Part shown: positions 51,669 to 62,407 of the stretch, piece after piece | Layout of the letters: every line of letters begins with the position of its first letter | Position numbering within the stretch: the first letter of the stretch is position 1 | Source: Gammaproteobacteria bacterium | Lineage (GTDB): Bacteria; Pseudomonadota; Gammaproteobacteria; Steroidobacterales; Steroidobacteraceae | Reading direction: 5' to 3' | DNA: 63,468 nucleotides | Assembly: GCA_025358295.1 (NCBI GenBank) | Contig: JANYJY010000003.1 | Coordinates: 1 to 63,468 of the forward strand | Notes under the pieces: generated by a model | Told to the model about the DNA's origin: nothing | What the model saw: the letters and a program-made list of their open reading frames with translations, nothing else | The model's database searches: none | Program-made: the position numbers and the translations under genes

Positions 51669-54158
51669 TCAGTCGTCCCGCAGGGTGACGATGGGCGGCG
51701 TGTTGACCACTCGTCTGGTTGCCAGAGTGCCGCTTGCGCCGACGAGTATCGTGCCGCACACCAAGCCGACCACCCACAGCCATGGATCGAGCGTGTACTG
51801 CAGGGAAAACAGCCGCCGCGCCAATACCCAGCCGATTCCCGTGGCGCCGAAAGCCGCCAATGTCCCCGACAGAAAGCCTAACGCAGAGAACTCGGCGGCG
51901 ACACCCTGCAGCACGGTCCTGCGGCTGGCACCCAAGGTGCGCAGCATCGCACTCTCATAGCGGCGCTCGTCACGGGTGGACTGTACGGCCGCCAACAGCA
52001 CGACGATTCCCGCCGCCAGAGTGAATAGGAACACATACTGTACCGCCAGTGAGGCACGATCGATGATGCCGCGGATCTGCTTCAAAATAGCGTCGACGTC
52101 GAACACCGAAATCGTCGGAAAGGCGCGCACCAAATCCGCCAAGGCCGGCCGCTGCTCCGGAGTCAGGTACACGCTCGTCATATAAGTTCCCGCCGCGCCG
52201 TCCAGCAGTCCGGGCGGAAACACCAGAAAGAAATTCGGCCGGAAGCTGTCCCAGCGAATCTTGCGTATGCTGGCCACTTGAACAGTGAGCGGCTCTCCCG
52301 CGACATCGAAACTGAGCCGATCACCGACGTTGAGATGAAGTGCGTCCTGATATTCCGACGATATGGATACCAAGGGTTTGCCGGCGTCCGCGGGCGTCCA
52401 CCACTTTCCGGCGATCAGTTGATTGTCTTCCATCAGCCCGGCCGACCAGGTCAAGTTCTGTTCGCGCTCCAAGAAACCCCGGCCGGCATCGCCGTCCAGC
52501 TTGATCGATTCGCTGGGCTTGGCATTGATCGCGGTAATACGCGCACGGACCATGGGAAACATGGCCGGCCGGCCCATGGCGTGCAACTGCAAGAAATCCT
52601 GCAGCGATTGCCGCTCTTCGGGGCGAATGTTGATCAAAAAATTGTTGGGTACGTCGGCAGGTAGGCTATGACGCCAGTCGGCAAGCAAGTCGCCGCGCAC
52701 CACCGCGAGCAGTAACAGCATCATAAGCCCCAGGCCGAAGGCCACGATTTGTACGACGCTATCGCCGCCGCGTCGCGACACATTCGCAAGACCATAGCGC
52801 CAGGCGACTCCCACTCCGCCGCGCAACCGGCCGGTGAGCCGCACCAAGCCGAATCCCGCCAGAGTGAGCACCGCACCGACGCCCAGCACGCCGGCGAGAA
52901 CTGAGAGCACCAATTCCGTGTCGCGCACCAGACTCCACAGGATCGCGAGCAGCGCCGCCAGTGCGAGCACATAGCTCAGGCCATGACGCAAAGGCGGTGC
53001 GGTTACCGTTTTGCGCAGCACACGAATCGGCGGCGTGCTTTTCAACAGCAGCAACGGTGGCAGGGCGAAACCGATCAGCATGGCCAATACCGTGACCAGT
53101 GCGATGGGCAAAGGCGCGAGCGAGGCTGCGGGCAATTCCGTGCGAATCAGGTCCCGTAAGAGCCAGGCGAGACCCGACTGCGCCAGATAGCCCAACAGCG
53201 CGCCGATGGCGACGGCAAATACCGCCAATAGCGTCAATTCGATGATGGAGATCGCCAGCACAAAGGCTTGCGATGCGCCCATGCACTTCATCAGTGCGAC
53301 CGTATCGATATGCCGGGCTGCATACCGCCGGGCGCCCATCGCCACGGCCACGGCGGCCAGCAATACGGAGGCGAGGCTGGCCAGATTGAGAAATCGGCCG
53401 GCACGGTCGATGGCGGAATTGAGCTGGCGGCTCGATTCGTCGACCTCCCGCAAGCGCTCGCCCGGCGCCTTGGCCGCCACCAAATATTCGTGGAACTCCG
53501 CCGTTACCGCCGTCGGGCCGGCGAACAGCGCGGCGTAAGTCACACGGCTGCCGGGCTGGATCAGTTTTGTCGAAGCCACATCGTCATAGTTCATCAACGC
53601 GGCGGGCGCGAGGTTCACGAAGCCGGTGCCCTGATCCGGGCGATAGTCGAGCACTGCAGTCACGCGAAAGTTCGCCGCGCCGATTCTTAAGGACGTGCCG
53701 AGCGCGATTTTCAACTGGGCGAGGATACGCGCATCGACCCAAACTTCCCCGCGGCCGGGGATGCGATCGGTGGCCCGTGCGACCCCGAAGGGGGTATCGG
53801 CGATGCGCACGTGGCCACGCAATGGGTAGCCGGCCGTCACGGCGTTGAGCCCCGCCAACTGGCTGTCGTCGCCGTTGAAAATGGCGGTCGGAAACGACAA
53901 AATTTGCGCGCTTTTCAATCCGCGTGCCCGGGCGTCCGCAAAATATCGCACCGGAATCGGGTTGGGAGCTTCCAGACGCAGGTCGGCGGCCAGCACTTCC
54001 GCAGCCTGAGCGCGCACGCCCTGCGAGATGCGGCTGGTGAAAAAGCCCACCGCCGTCAGCGACAGAACCGCCACTGCCAGCGCCAGCAACAGCACCGAGA
54101 GTTCACCGGATTTGAAATCGCGCCATAGGTTGCGCAGTGCGAAGCGCAGCACTTGCAT
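51669..54158 (-). CDS. FtsX-type ABC transporter permease (YbbP/YbbB-like)
   Basis: 829 residues with two FtsX/MacB-like units and about ten membrane helices. It carries the QVLRFALRNLWRDFKSGELSVLLLALAVAV start typical of the YbbP family; large periplasmic loops lie between helices. It partners with the ATPase encoded immediately upstream (one shared base). In E. coli the ybbA-ybbP pair sits beside tesA, as here. Likely removes lipophilic compounds from the membrane; substrate inferred by analogy only. Confidence 0.9.
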   Translation of the reverse strand: MQVLRFALRNLWRDFKSGELSVLLLALAVAVLSLTAVGFFTSRISQGVRAQAAEVLAADLRLEAPNPIPVRYFADARARGLKSAQILSFPTAIFNGDDSQLAGLNAVTAGYPLRGHVRIADTPFGVARATDRIPGRGEVWVDARILAQLKIALGTSLRIGAANFRVTAVLDYRPDQGTGFVNLAPAALMNYDDVASTKLIQPGSRVTYAALFAGPTAVTAEFHEYLVAAKAPGERLREVDESSRQLNSAIDRAGRFLNLASLASVLLAAVAVAMGARRYAARHIDTVALMKCMGASQAFVLAISIIELTLLAVFAVAIGALLGYLAQSGLAWLLRDLIRTELPAASLAPLPIALVTVLAMLIGFALPPLLLLKSTPPIRVLRKTVTAPPLRHGLSYVLALAALLAILWSLVRDTELVLSVLAGVLGVGAVLTLAGFGLVRLTGRLRGGVGVAWRYGLANVSRRGGDSVVQIVAFGLGLMMLLLLAVVRGDLLADWRHSLPADVPNNFLINIRPEERQSLQDFLQLHAMGRPAMFPMVRARITAINAKPSESIKLDGDAGRGFLEREQNLTWSAGLMEDNQLIAGKWWTPADAGKPLVSISSEYQDALHLNVGDRLSFDVAGEPLTVQVASIRKIRWDSFRPNFFLVFPPGLLDGAAGTYMTSVYLTPEQRPALADLVRAFPTISVFDVDAILKQIRGIIDRASLAVQYVFLFTLAAGIVVLLAAVQSTRDERRYESAMLRTLGASRRTVLQGVAAEFSALGFLSGTLAAFGATGIGWVLARRLFSLQYTLDPWLWVVGLVCGTILVGASGTLATRRVVNTPPIVTLRDD

Positions 54159-54832
54159 CAGTTCACCGCATGGCCGGCATCGAGTTCCAGTACGCGGCCG
54201 CAGCGCCCGGCCAGGGCACGATCATGCGTGACCAGCACCAGCGTGCTTCCCGTGCTGCGATTCAAGCCGAACAACAAATCGGTGATGCGTTGGCCGGTGG
54301 CCGTATCCAGATTGCCCGTGGGTTCGTCCGCAAACAGCAGCGCCGGATGCGTCACGAACGCGCGCGCGATGGCCACGCGCTGCTGCTCCCCGCCCGAGAG
54401 TTGCTTTGGATAATGCGCCAGGCGCGGAGTCAGGCCGACTTGGGCCAACGCCTCGATAGCCGTCTGGCGCGCGTCGCGGCGGCCGCCGAGCTCGAGCGGC
54501 AGCATGACATTTTCGACGGCGGTGAGCGACGGGATCAGATGAAACGACTGAAACACGAAGCCAACATGCTTGCCTCGAATGACGGCGCGGCCGTCTTCGT
54601 CCAGTTCGGTCATATCGACCCCGGCGATCAACACGCGACCGGTGCTGGGAGAATCCAGTCCCGCCAGCAGCGCCAACAGGGTGGACTTGCCGGCGCCGGA
54701 CGCACCGACGATGGCCAAGGTCTCCCCGGTTCGCACACGGAGGCTCACATCGGCGAGAATGGTCAGCCTACCCTCGGGGCTCGCCACGGTCTTGGATACA
54801 TTCCGGGCTTCGAGAACAATTTGATCTTGCAT
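54158..54832 (-). CDS. ybbA: ABC transporter ATPase (YbbA/LolD-like)
   Basis: 224 residues. Walker A GASGAGKST, signature LSGGEQQRVA, Walker B LLFADEPTGNLD, H-loop VTHDRAL. It matches the LolD/MacB/YbbA group. Its stop shares its first base with the permease start. Divergent from tesA with 12 bases between the starts, so the two share a regulatory stretch. Confidence 0.93.
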   Translation of the reverse strand: MQDQIVLEARNVSKTVASPEGRLTILADVSLRVRTGETLAIVGASGAGKSTLLALLAGLDSPSTGRVLIAGVDMTELDEDGRAVIRGKHVGFVFQSFHLIPSLTAVENVMLPLELGGRRDARQTAIEALAQVGLTPRLAHYPKQLSGGEQQRVAIARAFVTHPALLFADEPTGNLDTATGQRITDLLFGLNRSTGSTLVLVTHDRALAGRCGRVLELDAGHAVN

Positions 54833-54844
54833 TGAGGAGTGCCT

Positions 54845-55459
54845 GTGAAGCGGCTCTTGGTCCTATTGGTGTTGATTGCTGCGTCCGTCTCTGCCAGAGC
54901 CGGGACGCCGGTAATTCTCGTGTTCGGCGATAGCATCAGTGCCGGTTACGGGCTGGCGCGCGTAGAACAGGGCTGGGTAGCGTTGCTGCAAACGAGACTC
55001 AGAACCCAAGAGTACGGTTACCAGGTCGTCAATGCCAGCGTTAGCGGGGAAACCACGGCAGGCGGCCTTGCCCGCCTGCCGCGCGCGCTGACACTGCATA
55101 AACCCGCAATCGTCATTTTGGAACTGGGCGGCAACGACGGCTTGCGAGCGTTGCCGCTAGCGCAGATGCGCGCCAATTTGGTGCGGATGGCCGAATTGGC
55201 GACTGCGGCCGGCGCCAAGGTGTTGCTGCTGGGGATGCGTATTCCGCCGAACTATGGCCCGGAGTACACCGAGCAATTTCGGCTGGCCTACAGCGACCTC
55301 GCCCGCGACCAGAAGCTGCCTCTGGTGCCCTTCCTACTGAACAATATCGCGCTGAATCCAAGCCTCATTCAAGCCGACGGAATCCATCCGAATGAGCTGG
55401 GTCAGCCGCCATTGCTGGCCAATGTCTGGCCGATGCTGAAGCCGCTGCTGCACAAGTAG
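54845..55459 (+). CDS. tesA: Multifunctional esterase/thioesterase TesA (GDSL family)
   Basis: 204 residues. A signal peptide (residues 1-20) leads to the GDSL block VFGDSISAGYG, ELGGNDGLRAL with the Asn of block III, and the Asp/His pair in QADGIHPNELGQ. Periplasmic thioesterase, arylesterase and lysophospholipase. GTG 54845 is chosen because GAGGAG lies five bases before it; the frame also has an earlier GTG. Confidence 0.95.
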   Translation: MKRLLVLLVLIAASVSARAGTPVILVFGDSISAGYGLARVEQGWVALLQTRLRTQEYGYQVVNASVSGETTAGGLARLPRALTLHKPAIVILELGGNDGLRALPLAQMRANLVRMAELATAAGAKVLLLGMRIPPNYGPEYTEQFRLAYSDLARDQKLPLVPFLLNNIALNPSLIQADGIHPNELGQPPLLANVWPMLKPLLHK

Positions 55460-55531
55460 CGGCGGCGAAACCGGGGCCGCTCGAACAGGGTGGGCGCACC
55501 GCCCACCCTGCACCTCAGGACGACGCCGGGC

Positions 55532-56131
55532 TCACTTGGCGGGAGTCAACCACTCCGCGACACCACCGTGGTGGGAACATGTGCCGCTATGATGCGTGGA
55601 CTTCGAATAAGTCCCGTCCTTGCACTTCGCGGTCGCACCCGTCGGATCAGTATTGCCGGCGGTCGACGTGGGAACGGACTTCGAAGCCATCGCTGACTTC
55701 GCCGCGGCCGGAGCGGCGGCGGTCGCTGCTGCTGCAGCAGGAGCCGCTGTGGCAGCCGGCGTTGCGGCAGCTGGCGCTGCGGCAGCCGCGGAAGCGGGAG
55801 CTGCATCAGCCGAATGCTTGCTCTTCGAGGCCTTCTTAACGCCGCCGTGGCCGCTGCAGCTGCCCTTGCCGGAGGACGCTGACATCGTCCCATCCTTGCA
55901 TGTGGTGGCCGCTCCGGAAGTCGCAGGCTCGGCAGCAGGGGCAGCGGGTGCCGCTGTAGCAGCGGCACCCGCTTTCTGGACGCCGCCGTGACCGCTACAG
56001 GCGCCCTTTCCCGTGACCGCGGAAGTGGTGCCGTCCTTGCAAGTGGAACCGTCCGCCGCGTTGGCGGGCAGCCCCAAGGTGAACGTCACCAGGGTTATCG
56101 CTAAAAGTCCGACTAGATTTGTTCTCTTCAT
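55532..56131 (-). CDS. Secreted Ala-rich protein with three DUF3761-like repeats
   Basis: 199 residues. A signal peptide (ends ANA) is followed by three copies of a Cys/Gly/His motif: CKDGTTSAVTGKGACSGHGG, CKDGTMSASSGKGSCSGHGG and CKDGTYSKSTHHSGTCSHHGG (the last shown without its preceding residue). They are joined by Ala/Pro-rich linkers (about 30-50 residues). The two Cys per repeat may form a disulfide. GGGAG precedes ATG 56131. Bacterial DUF3761 proteins are periplasmic or surface proteins of unknown role. Confidence 0.8.
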   Translation of the reverse strand: MKRTNLVGLLAITLVTFTLGLPANAADGSTCKDGTTSAVTGKGACSGHGGVQKAGAAATAAPAAPAAEPATSGAATTCKDGTMSASSGKGSCSGHGGVKKASKSKHSADAAPASAAAAAPAAATPAATAAPAAAAATAAAPAAAKSAMASKSVPTSTAGNTDPTGATAKCKDGTYSKSTHHSGTCSHHGGVAEWLTPAK

Positions 56132-56173
56132 AAAATTCACTCCCTCGTTTGCTGCGAACTCAGAGTTGTCTGC

Positions 56174-56587
56174 TCATTTCCCATCTTGAACCCGGACCCC
56201 GGTGGTGCCGGGGACCGGCAGAATCGTGGTGACGCTCATGACGAACGGCGTGTGCTGGCGGGCCGATCCTTCCTGAAACAGTACGCCATCGACGCTCACA
56301 TGTGAATTCTCGATGACGTTCTTCGGAAATTCCGCCACACCGACCAACTGTACGTCGTTCGCCGGCAAGCAAAAATGGCTTTGCGCCGGTGCGTATATAT
56401 AGGCGGTCTTATCAAGGGCCAGCACCGGCACGTTGTCCACGCCGTCGGCTGCAGGGTAGTCGCGGAAATGTACATGCCCGGTGAGATTGTTCTTGACCGG
56501 CTGTTGGAACAGACAGGGGCCATAACCCATAACGCAGCCCGAGAGCGCGAGGCTTGCGCCGATCACCACGGATCGCCAAATTCTCAT
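56174..56587 (-). CDS. Hypothetical lipoprotein
   Basis: 137 residues. A signal peptide and lipobox LSGC near residue 18 lead to a globular region (HVHFRDYPAADGVDNVPVLALDKTAYIYAP, SHFCLPANDVQLVGVAEFPKN). I do not recognise the fold. ATG 56587 is chosen with GGAG six bases upstream; the open frame extends 15 codons further but without an RBS. Same strand as the repeat protein 42 bases downstream. Confidence 0.7.
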   Translation of the reverse strand: MRIWRSVVIGASLALSGCVMGYGPCLFQQPVKNNLTGHVHFRDYPAADGVDNVPVLALDKTAYIYAPAQSHFCLPANDVQLVGVAEFPKNVIENSHVSVDGVLFQEGSARQHTPFVMSVTTILPVPGTTGVRVQDGK

Positions 56588-56635
56588 CAGCCGCTCCATA
56601 CCTTCAGCACCGCCCTGCAGTGCGCGATCCACATC

Positions 56636-57322
56636 TTAACGCGGCCTGCACATTAAAATGAGAGATGCGGGCGTAAATGCTCCCGGTGCCGTGGGCTCAC
56701 GGCACTCCAGCACCTCGAATCCATTCCTCCGCAGCATCGCCAGCCAACTCTCAAGAGTGCGAAAATACCACGGTGCAGGATCGCTGAAATCGGCGCCGAA
56801 GCCGCGCCAGCTTCCCTCTCGCCAGCCATCCTGATACGGATGCTCGCCGCAAGCGGCAAGCGGGTGCAATGTTTGTACGATGAGATGGCCGCTTGCGCCA
56901 AGACAGCCCCCAACGGCACCCATCATCGACTCCACCGATTCCCCTCCCAACAGGGAGAAATTGCACACCACGGCATCGACCGGGTCGCAGTGCCAGCGTC
57001 GCTCGGCGATGGCCCGGTACTCCTGCACATGAAACTCGCCGTGACCGAACTGCGTCGCCTTCGCAATGAGATGGGGCACGGCATCGACTCCGATGACGGT
57101 GACACCCCGGGCGGCCAGGGACCGGGCCAGCCAGCCTTCGCCGCACCCCAGGTCCAGTACACGCTGCGGTTGCACGCTCATCACTGCATTCACGATCGCC
57201 GCATCGGTGACGAGTTTGCGGCTCGCGATGCTCCCGGCTTGAATCGCCTGCGCCCACGGTTCGGCATTGGCGTTCCACGACTGAACGATTTGCTGTTCGC
57301 GCGCCTCCCACGGATCGGTCAT
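56636..57322 (-). CDS. Class I SAM-dependent methyltransferase
   Basis: 228 residues. SAM-binding motif RVLDLGCGEGWLARSL with VTVIGVDAVP, and post-motif VDAVVCNFSLLGGE. Substrate unknown; the C-terminus GFEVLECREPTAPG resembles small-molecule or lipid methyltransferases. ATG 57322 gives MTDPWEAREQQIVQSW; an upstream in-frame Met is less likely. It is divergent from fadD with 87 bases between. Confidence 0.88.
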   Translation of the reverse strand: MTDPWEAREQQIVQSWNANAEPWAQAIQAGSIASRKLVTDAAIVNAVMSVQPQRVLDLGCGEGWLARSLAARGVTVIGVDAVPHLIAKATQFGHGEFHVQEYRAIAERRWHCDPVDAVVCNFSLLGGESVESMMGAVGGCLGASGHLIVQTLHPLAACGEHPYQDGWREGSWRGFGADFSDPAPWYFRTLESWLAMLRRNGFEVLECREPTAPGAFTPASLILMCRPR

Positions 57323-57409
57323 GCCAGCAAGTTTACTCTCCTGGAAGCAGATCATTGCTGGCATCGTTCACGGGTGCTATACACGCGGAACTATATTGAG
57401 GAGTCCGGC

Positions 57410-59089
57410 GTGGATCGAAATTGGCTGAATCATTACCCAACCGGCGTACCCGCGGACATCGACCCCGACAGCTATGCGTCGCTGCGGGATATTTTCGAGC
57501 AGGCATGTGGGGCGCATGGCCACGCCGCAGCATTCACCAACATGGGCGCGAACATAAGCTACGCCCAGCTGGATGAGCTGAGCCGCGCGTTCGCGGCCTG
57601 GCTGCAGAAAAAATCCGGCTTGCAGCCGGGCGATCGGGTTGCGCTAATGATGCCCAACATCCTGCAGTACCCCATCGCGCTGTTCGGCGTGCTGCGCGCC
57701 GGCATGGTGGTCGTCAACACGAATCCCCTCTATACCCCTCGCGAACTCGAGCATCAGCTGAAGGATTCCGGCGCGAAGGCCATCGTCATCGTCGAGAACT
57801 TCATGCATGTACTGCAACAAGTGCTGCCGCACACCGACTTGAAGAAAGTGCTCGTCACTGGCGTCGGCGACCTGCTGGGTGTGCCGCGGGGCTTCATCGT
57901 GAATTTCGTCCTGAAATACGTGCGCAAGCAAATTCCCGAATGGAAGATGCCGGGTACCTTGAGCTTCAAAAGCGCCTTGGGCGGCGGCCTTGGTCTCAAG
58001 CTCGAATCAGTCCCGCTGGGCGGCGAGGACATCGCCTTTCTGCAATACACGGGCGGCACGACCGGGGTGGCCAAGGCAGCGATTCTCACCCACCGCAATA
58101 TGGTGGCGAATGTGCTGCAGGCTTCCGCCTGGATAAATCCCTCACTGAAACAGGGTGAGAACCGCATCGTCATCACCGCGCTGCCTCTTTATCACATATT
58201 CGCGCTCACCAGTAATTGCCTGGCCTTTCTCTCCTTGGGCGCCCGCAATGTGCTGATCACCAATCCGCGCGACTTCAAAGCGTTCGTCGCAGAGCTGAAG
58301 AAATACAAATTCAATTTCATCAGCGGGGTCAATACACTTTTCAACGCCCTATTGCATACGCCAGGCTTCGACACCGTGGACTTCAGCGCGCTGCGGGTCA
58401 CCTTCGCCGGCGGCATGGCGCTGCAAGGCGTGGTGGCCACGCGCTGGAAAGAGGTGACCGGCTGCATCGCCACGCAAGGGTGGGGACTGACGGAAACTTC
58501 GCCAATCGCCACGGCCAATCCGGTCGGTCTTGATTTCAACGGCTCCATCGGCCTGCCCATTTCCTCGACTGACATTTCGATCCGTGACGACGCCGGCACG
58601 GAGCTGCCCGTGAATAGCGTCGGAGAAATATGCGTGTTCGGTCCGCAGGTCATGCGCGGGTATTGGAATCGGCCCGATGAGACCGAGAATGTGATGTTCG
58701 GTGACTGGTTGCGCACCGGGGATATCGGCCGCATGGACGCCGCCGGCTTCGTGTACATCGAGGATCGCAAGAAGGACATGATTCTCGTGTCGGGGTTCAA
58801 CGTCTATCCGAACGAAGTCGAAAGTGTCGCCGCCGAGCATCCCGGCGTGCTGGAAGTCGCCGCGGTGGCACAGCAGGACGAGAATTCAGGCGAGGTAGTC
58901 GCGCTTTTCGTGGTTAAGAAGGATCCGAACCTCACCGCTGAGGCCCTGATCGCCTTTTGCCGGACCGAGTTGACGGGCTACAAGGTGCCGCGGCACGTGT
59001 ACTTCCGTACCGAACTGCCCAAGACCAATGTCGGTAAAATTCTGCGCCGCGCGCTGCGGGACGAGCTACGAGGTGCTGTGCCGGCCTAG
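57410..59089 (+). CDS. fadD: Long-chain fatty-acid CoA ligase
   Basis: 559 residues. [27 protein letters not shown], the AMP-binding motif [47 protein letters not shown] and the FadD signature [18 protein letters not shown] are all present. Activates fatty acids for beta-oxidation at the inner membrane. GTG 57410 is chosen: GAGGAG lies six bases upstream, and the long open frame before it is spurious. Its stop TAG overlaps the hemE stop on the other strand. Confidence 0.97.
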   Translation: MDRNWLNHYPTGVPADIDPDSYASLRDIFEQACGAHGHAAAFTNMGANISYAQLDELSRAFAAWLQKKSGLQPGDRVALMMPNILQYPIALFGVLRAGMVVVNTNPLYTPRELEHQLKDSGAKAIVIVENFMHVLQQVLPHTDLKKVLVTGVGDLLGVPRGFIVNFVLKYVRKQIPEWKMPGTLSFKSALGGGLGLKLESVPLGGEDIAFLQYTGGTTGVAKAAILTHRNMVANVLQASAWINPSLKQGENRIVITALPLYHIFALTSNCLAFLSLGARNVLITNPRDFKAFVAELKKYKFNFISGVNTLFNALLHTPGFDTVDFSALRVTFAGGMALQGVVATRWKEVTGCIATQGWGLTETSPIATANPVGLDFNGSIGLPISSTDISIRDDAGTELPVNSVGEICVFGPQVMRGYWNRPDETENVMFGDWLRTGDIGRMDAAGFVYIEDRKKDMILVSGFNVYPNEVESVAAEHPGVLEVAAVAQQDENSGEVVALFVVKKDPNLTAEALIAFCRTELTGYKVPRHVYFRTELPKTNVGKILRRALRDELRGAVPA

Positions 59090-60150
59090 GCCGGCACGAG
59101 GCGGTGGCTCTGCACCGTCGCCACCAGCAACGCCACGCGCTCCGGATCAACGTCCGGGGTGATGCCGTGACCCAGGTTGAATACATGCCCCGGGCCGTCG
59201 CCGTAGCTCGCCAGCACCCGCAGCGTCTCGGCACGCAGGACTTCGGGAGTTGCGAACAGAGCCGCTGGGTCCAGATTGCCCTGTAACGCCACGCGACCGT
59301 CGACAGCCAGCTGCGCCGTGGCAAGATCCGTTGTCCAATCGACACCGAGACAATCGCAGCCGATGGCGGCAATCTTCTTGAGCCAGGCGCCGCCGCCCTT
59401 GGTGAAAACGATATTGGGCACCCGGCGCCCATCCGCCTGGCGAGTCAGCGCATCGATCACTTCGGCCATGTATCGCAGAGAAAACTCTTCGTACTGCGCC
59501 GGCGTCAGCACGCCGCCCCAGGTGTCGAAGAGCATCACAGCCTGCGCGCCCGCCGCGATTTGCGCGTTGAGATACTGGATGGTCGACTTGGCCAACACCT
59601 CGAGCAATCGATGCAGATCACGCGGCGCTTCGTACATCATTCGCTTGATCACACCGAAGGTTTTGCTGCCGCCGCCTTCCACCATATAAGTCGCCACGGT
59701 CCAAGGACTTCCCGCGAATCCGATGAGCGGCACTCTGCCGCCCAATTCGCGGCGCACCAAGGACACCGCGTCAATGACGTACTTCAGTTCGCGTCCCGGG
59801 TCCGGCACACCGAGCTTGTCGATATCCGCGGCGCTGCGCACCGGACGCTCGAAGCGAGGTCCCTCGCCGGCCTCGAACTCCAGTCCCAGATTCATGGCAT
59901 GCGGAATCGTTAGAATATCCGAGAATAAAATCGCCGCGTCCAACGGAAACCGGTCGACCGGCTGCAAGGTGATTTCGCAGGCAATCTCGGGGTTGGTGCA
60001 CATTTGCAGAAAGCCGCCAGCCCGAGCCCGGGTGGCGCGATACTCCGGCAGATAGCGTCCGGCCTGACGCATGAGCCAAATCGGCCGGCGCGGCGTCGGT
60101 TCCCGTAATAGGGCCCGCAGCAACAAATCGTTCTTCAGCACGACATTCAT
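59086..60150 (-). CDS. hemE: Uroporphyrinogen decarboxylase
   Basis: 354 residues. Converts uroporphyrinogen III to coproporphyrinogen [55 protein letters not shown] and [15 protein letters not shown] are diagnostic. ATG 60150 gives the usual [15 protein letters not shown] start. Only fadD's stop overlaps it. On the same strand as dgt, aroB and aroK, as in many gammaproteobacteria. Confidence 0.97.
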   Translation of the reverse strand: MNVVLKNDLLLRALLREPTPRRPIWLMRQAGRYLPEYRATRARAGGFLQMCTNPEIACEITLQPVDRFPLDAAILFSDILTIPHAMNLGLEFEAGEGPRFERPVRSAADIDKLGVPDPGRELKYVIDAVSLVRRELGGRVPLIGFAGSPWTVATYMVEGGGSKTFGVIKRMMYEAPRDLHRLLEVLAKSTIQYLNAQIAAGAQAVMLFDTWGGVLTPAQYEEFSLRYMAEVIDALTRQADGRRVPNIVFTKGGGAWLKKIAAIGCDCLGVDWTTDLATAQLAVDGRVALQGNLDPAALFATPEVLRAETLRVLASYGDGPGHVFNLGHGITPDVDPERVALLVATVQSHRLVPA

Positions 60151-60163
60151 TGTAGGAAGGCAC

Positions 60164-61315
60164 TCATGTTCGCTCGCTTGGATCAAATAAACGTCGATGT
60201 TCGAGAATGGCGTAGCGATCCGTCATGCCCGCTATGTAGTCCGCCACTGCACGGGCGCGGCCCGCAGGGCCCTGCACCAATTCCAGCCGTGAACCGGTCG
60301 CCTTGTGCTCATCGGGCATGAGGGTGGGATCGTTGAAGAAGATGTCGAACAGCTCGATGACTACACGGCGCGCCTTGGCGGTCATGCGCCGAACCTTATA
60401 GTGCTTGTAGACGTGTTCGCGTAAAAATGTCTTCAGCGAATGATTGAGCTCGCGCGTTTCGTCGCTGAAACCGATCAGCGGCCCAGGATGCGACCTGACT
60501 TCCGCAATGGATCTCACTCCCGATGAGGCAAGCCGGCGGCTCGAGGAGTCAATCAAGTCCGTGACCAGATGATTGATCATCCGCCGCAAAATCTCATAGA
60601 CTTGGCGCCTGCCCGTCAGCGCCGGATACGCCCCCTGAACCTCCGCGTGGTATCCGCAAAACAGCGGCACGGCCAGCAATTGCTCGACGCTGATGAGTCC
60701 CGCGCGGATGCCATCCTCCACATCATGATTGTTGTAGGCGATTTCGTCCGCGAAATTCGCAAGTTGAGCTTCCAATCCGGGCTGTTGGCGATTGATGAAG
60801 CGCTGGCCCAATTCGCCAAGATGAACCGCATTGTTGTACGAACAATGCTTCAGAATTCCTTCGCGGGTTTCGAAACTCAAGTTCAAGCCGTCAAAATCCG
60901 CGTAGTGTTCTTCGAGTTCATCGACGACCCGCAGCGACTGCAGATTGTGCTCGAAACCGCCGAAATCCATCATGCATTCGTTCAACGCATCCTGGCCGGC
61001 ATGCCCGAACGGCGTATGGCCCAAATCATGCGCCAGGCAAATCGCTTCGGACAGCACCTCGTTGAGTCTCAGCGCCGCGGCAATCGTGCGCGCAATCTGT
61101 GCCACTTCCAACGAATGGGTCAACCGCGTCCGGTATAAATCCCCTTCATGATTCACGAAAACCTGCGTCTTGTAGACCAGCCGGCGAAACGCCGTCGAGT
61201 GGACGATTCGGTCACGATCTCTTTGGTATTCGGAACGGTAGGCGGGCGCGGGCTCGGCATGGCGGCGTCCGCGCGAGTGCTCTTCAAGAGCCGCGTAAGC
61301 GGCAAGCCCGCTCAC
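60164..61315 (-). CDS. dgt: Deoxyguanosinetriphosphate triphosphohydrolase-like protein
   Basis: 383 residues. HD-domain metal ligands in [17 protein letters not shown] and [13 protein letters not shown], plus [16 protein letters not shown]. The N-terminus [26 protein letters not shown] is typical of the Dgt type I branch. It hydrolyses dGTP to deoxyguanosine and tripolyphosphate. It overlaps the aroB stop by four bases. Confidence 0.94.
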   Translation of the reverse strand: MSGLAAYAALEEHSRGRRHAEPAPAYRSEYQRDRDRIVHSTAFRRLVYKTQVFVNHEGDLYRTRLTHSLEVAQIARTIAAALRLNEVLSEAICLAHDLGHTPFGHAGQDALNECMMDFGGFEHNLQSLRVVDELEEHYADFDGLNLSFETREGILKHCSYNNAVHLGELGQRFINRQQPGLEAQLANFADEIAYNNHDVEDGIRAGLISVEQLLAVPLFCGYHAEVQGAYPALTGRRQVYEILRRMINHLVTDLIDSSSRRLASSGVRSIAEVRSHPGPLIGFSDETRELNHSLKTFLREHVYKHYKVRRMTAKARRVVIELFDIFFNDPTLMPDEHKATGSRLELVQGPAGRARAVADYIAGMTDRYAILEHRRLFDPSERT

Positions 61316-62388
61316 GCGAAATACTCCTTGAGCGTGGCGTCGAGTTCCGACCGCGAATAGTCGCCGGTCACGATGGCGCGGCCGAGTTTCTCCAGCAGTA
61401 CCAGACGGACGGCGCCTGCAAGCACCTTCTTGTCCATGTGCATCAACTCTAGCACTTGCGCGGCGCCGACTCGCGGCGGCTCGGTGGGCAATCCGGCCCT
61501 TGCTAGAATGTCCCGGACGCGATCCTTGACGGCGCCGTCGATCAGCCCGAGGCGTCGCGACATGTCCGTGGCGATCAACATCCCCAAGCCCACCGCCTCA
61601 CCGTGCAGGTAGGTCTCGTAACCGGTGGCCGCCTCGATGGCGTGGCCAAAGGTGTGGCCGAAATTCAGGATGGCGCGCAGATGTTGTTCGCGCTCGTCCT
61701 TGGCCACCACGGTGGCCTTGATTTCGCAGGACCTGCCGATGGCATAGGTCAATGCATCCACGTCTCGGGCGAGAAGCTTGGCCATGTTCTTATCAAGCCA
61801 CTCGAACAACAAGGGGTCCCAGACGCAGCCGTACTTGATCACTTCGGCGAGCCCCGCACGCAGCTCCCGGTCCGGAAGCGTCACCAGCGTATCGGTGTCC
61901 GCAATCACGCAAAGCGGCTGATAGAACGCGCCGATCAGATTCTTGCCGCCGGCATGATTCACCCCGGTCTTGCCGCCGACGGAGGAATCAACTTGGGCGA
62001 GCAACGTCGTCGGCACCTGCACGTAACCGATGCCGCGTTGGTAGCAAGCGGCTGCAAAGCCCGCGATGTCGCCGACCACGCCGCCCCCCAGGGCCAGCAC
62101 CGTGGCGTCGCGATTCATTTTCTTGCCCACCAATGCATCGAATACCCAACCGGCGGTTTGCAGCGTCTTGTGTTGTTCACCGTCCGGCAATATGCATTCG
62201 GCCATTCTTCGCGGGGCCAGGCTTTCCGTCAGTTTCGCGAGATACAACCGCGCGACCACCGTATTGGTCACGATCAAGAGGTCGCGTCCGCGGATGTACT
62301 TGTCCAGCAACTCGCGGTTGCCCATCAGACCCGAGCCGATCGCAATCGGATAGCGAGAGTGACCGACGTCTACGTGAAGCGTTTGCAC
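61312..62388 (-). CDS. aroB: 3-Dehydroquinate synthase
   Basis: 358 residues. Second step of the shikimate pathway. LALGGGVVGDIAGFAAACYQRG, QVPTTLLAQVDSSVGGKTGVNH, and LRAGLAEVIKYG with FGHTFGHAIE are conserved; Zn ligands include Glu and two His. GTG 62388 is chosen with AAGG upstream; a longer frame runs into aroK. It supplies chorismate for the trp genes at 27-34 kb. Confidence 0.97.
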   Translation of the reverse strand: MQTLHVDVGHSRYPIAIGSGLMGNRELLDKYIRGRDLLIVTNTVVARLYLAKLTESLAPRRMAECILPDGEQHKTLQTAGWVFDALVGKKMNRDATVLALGGGVVGDIAGFAAACYQRGIGYVQVPTTLLAQVDSSVGGKTGVNHAGGKNLIGAFYQPLCVIADTDTLVTLPDRELRAGLAEVIKYGCVWDPLLFEWLDKNMAKLLARDVDALTYAIGRSCEIKATVVAKDEREQHLRAILNFGHTFGHAIEAATGYETYLHGEAVGLGMLIATDMSRRLGLIDGAVKDRVRDILARAGLPTEPPRVGAAQVLELMHMDKKVLAGAVRLVLLEKLGRAIVTGDYSRSELDATLKEYFA

Positions 62389-62407
62389 GGTGTTGATTAT
62401 ACGAACC

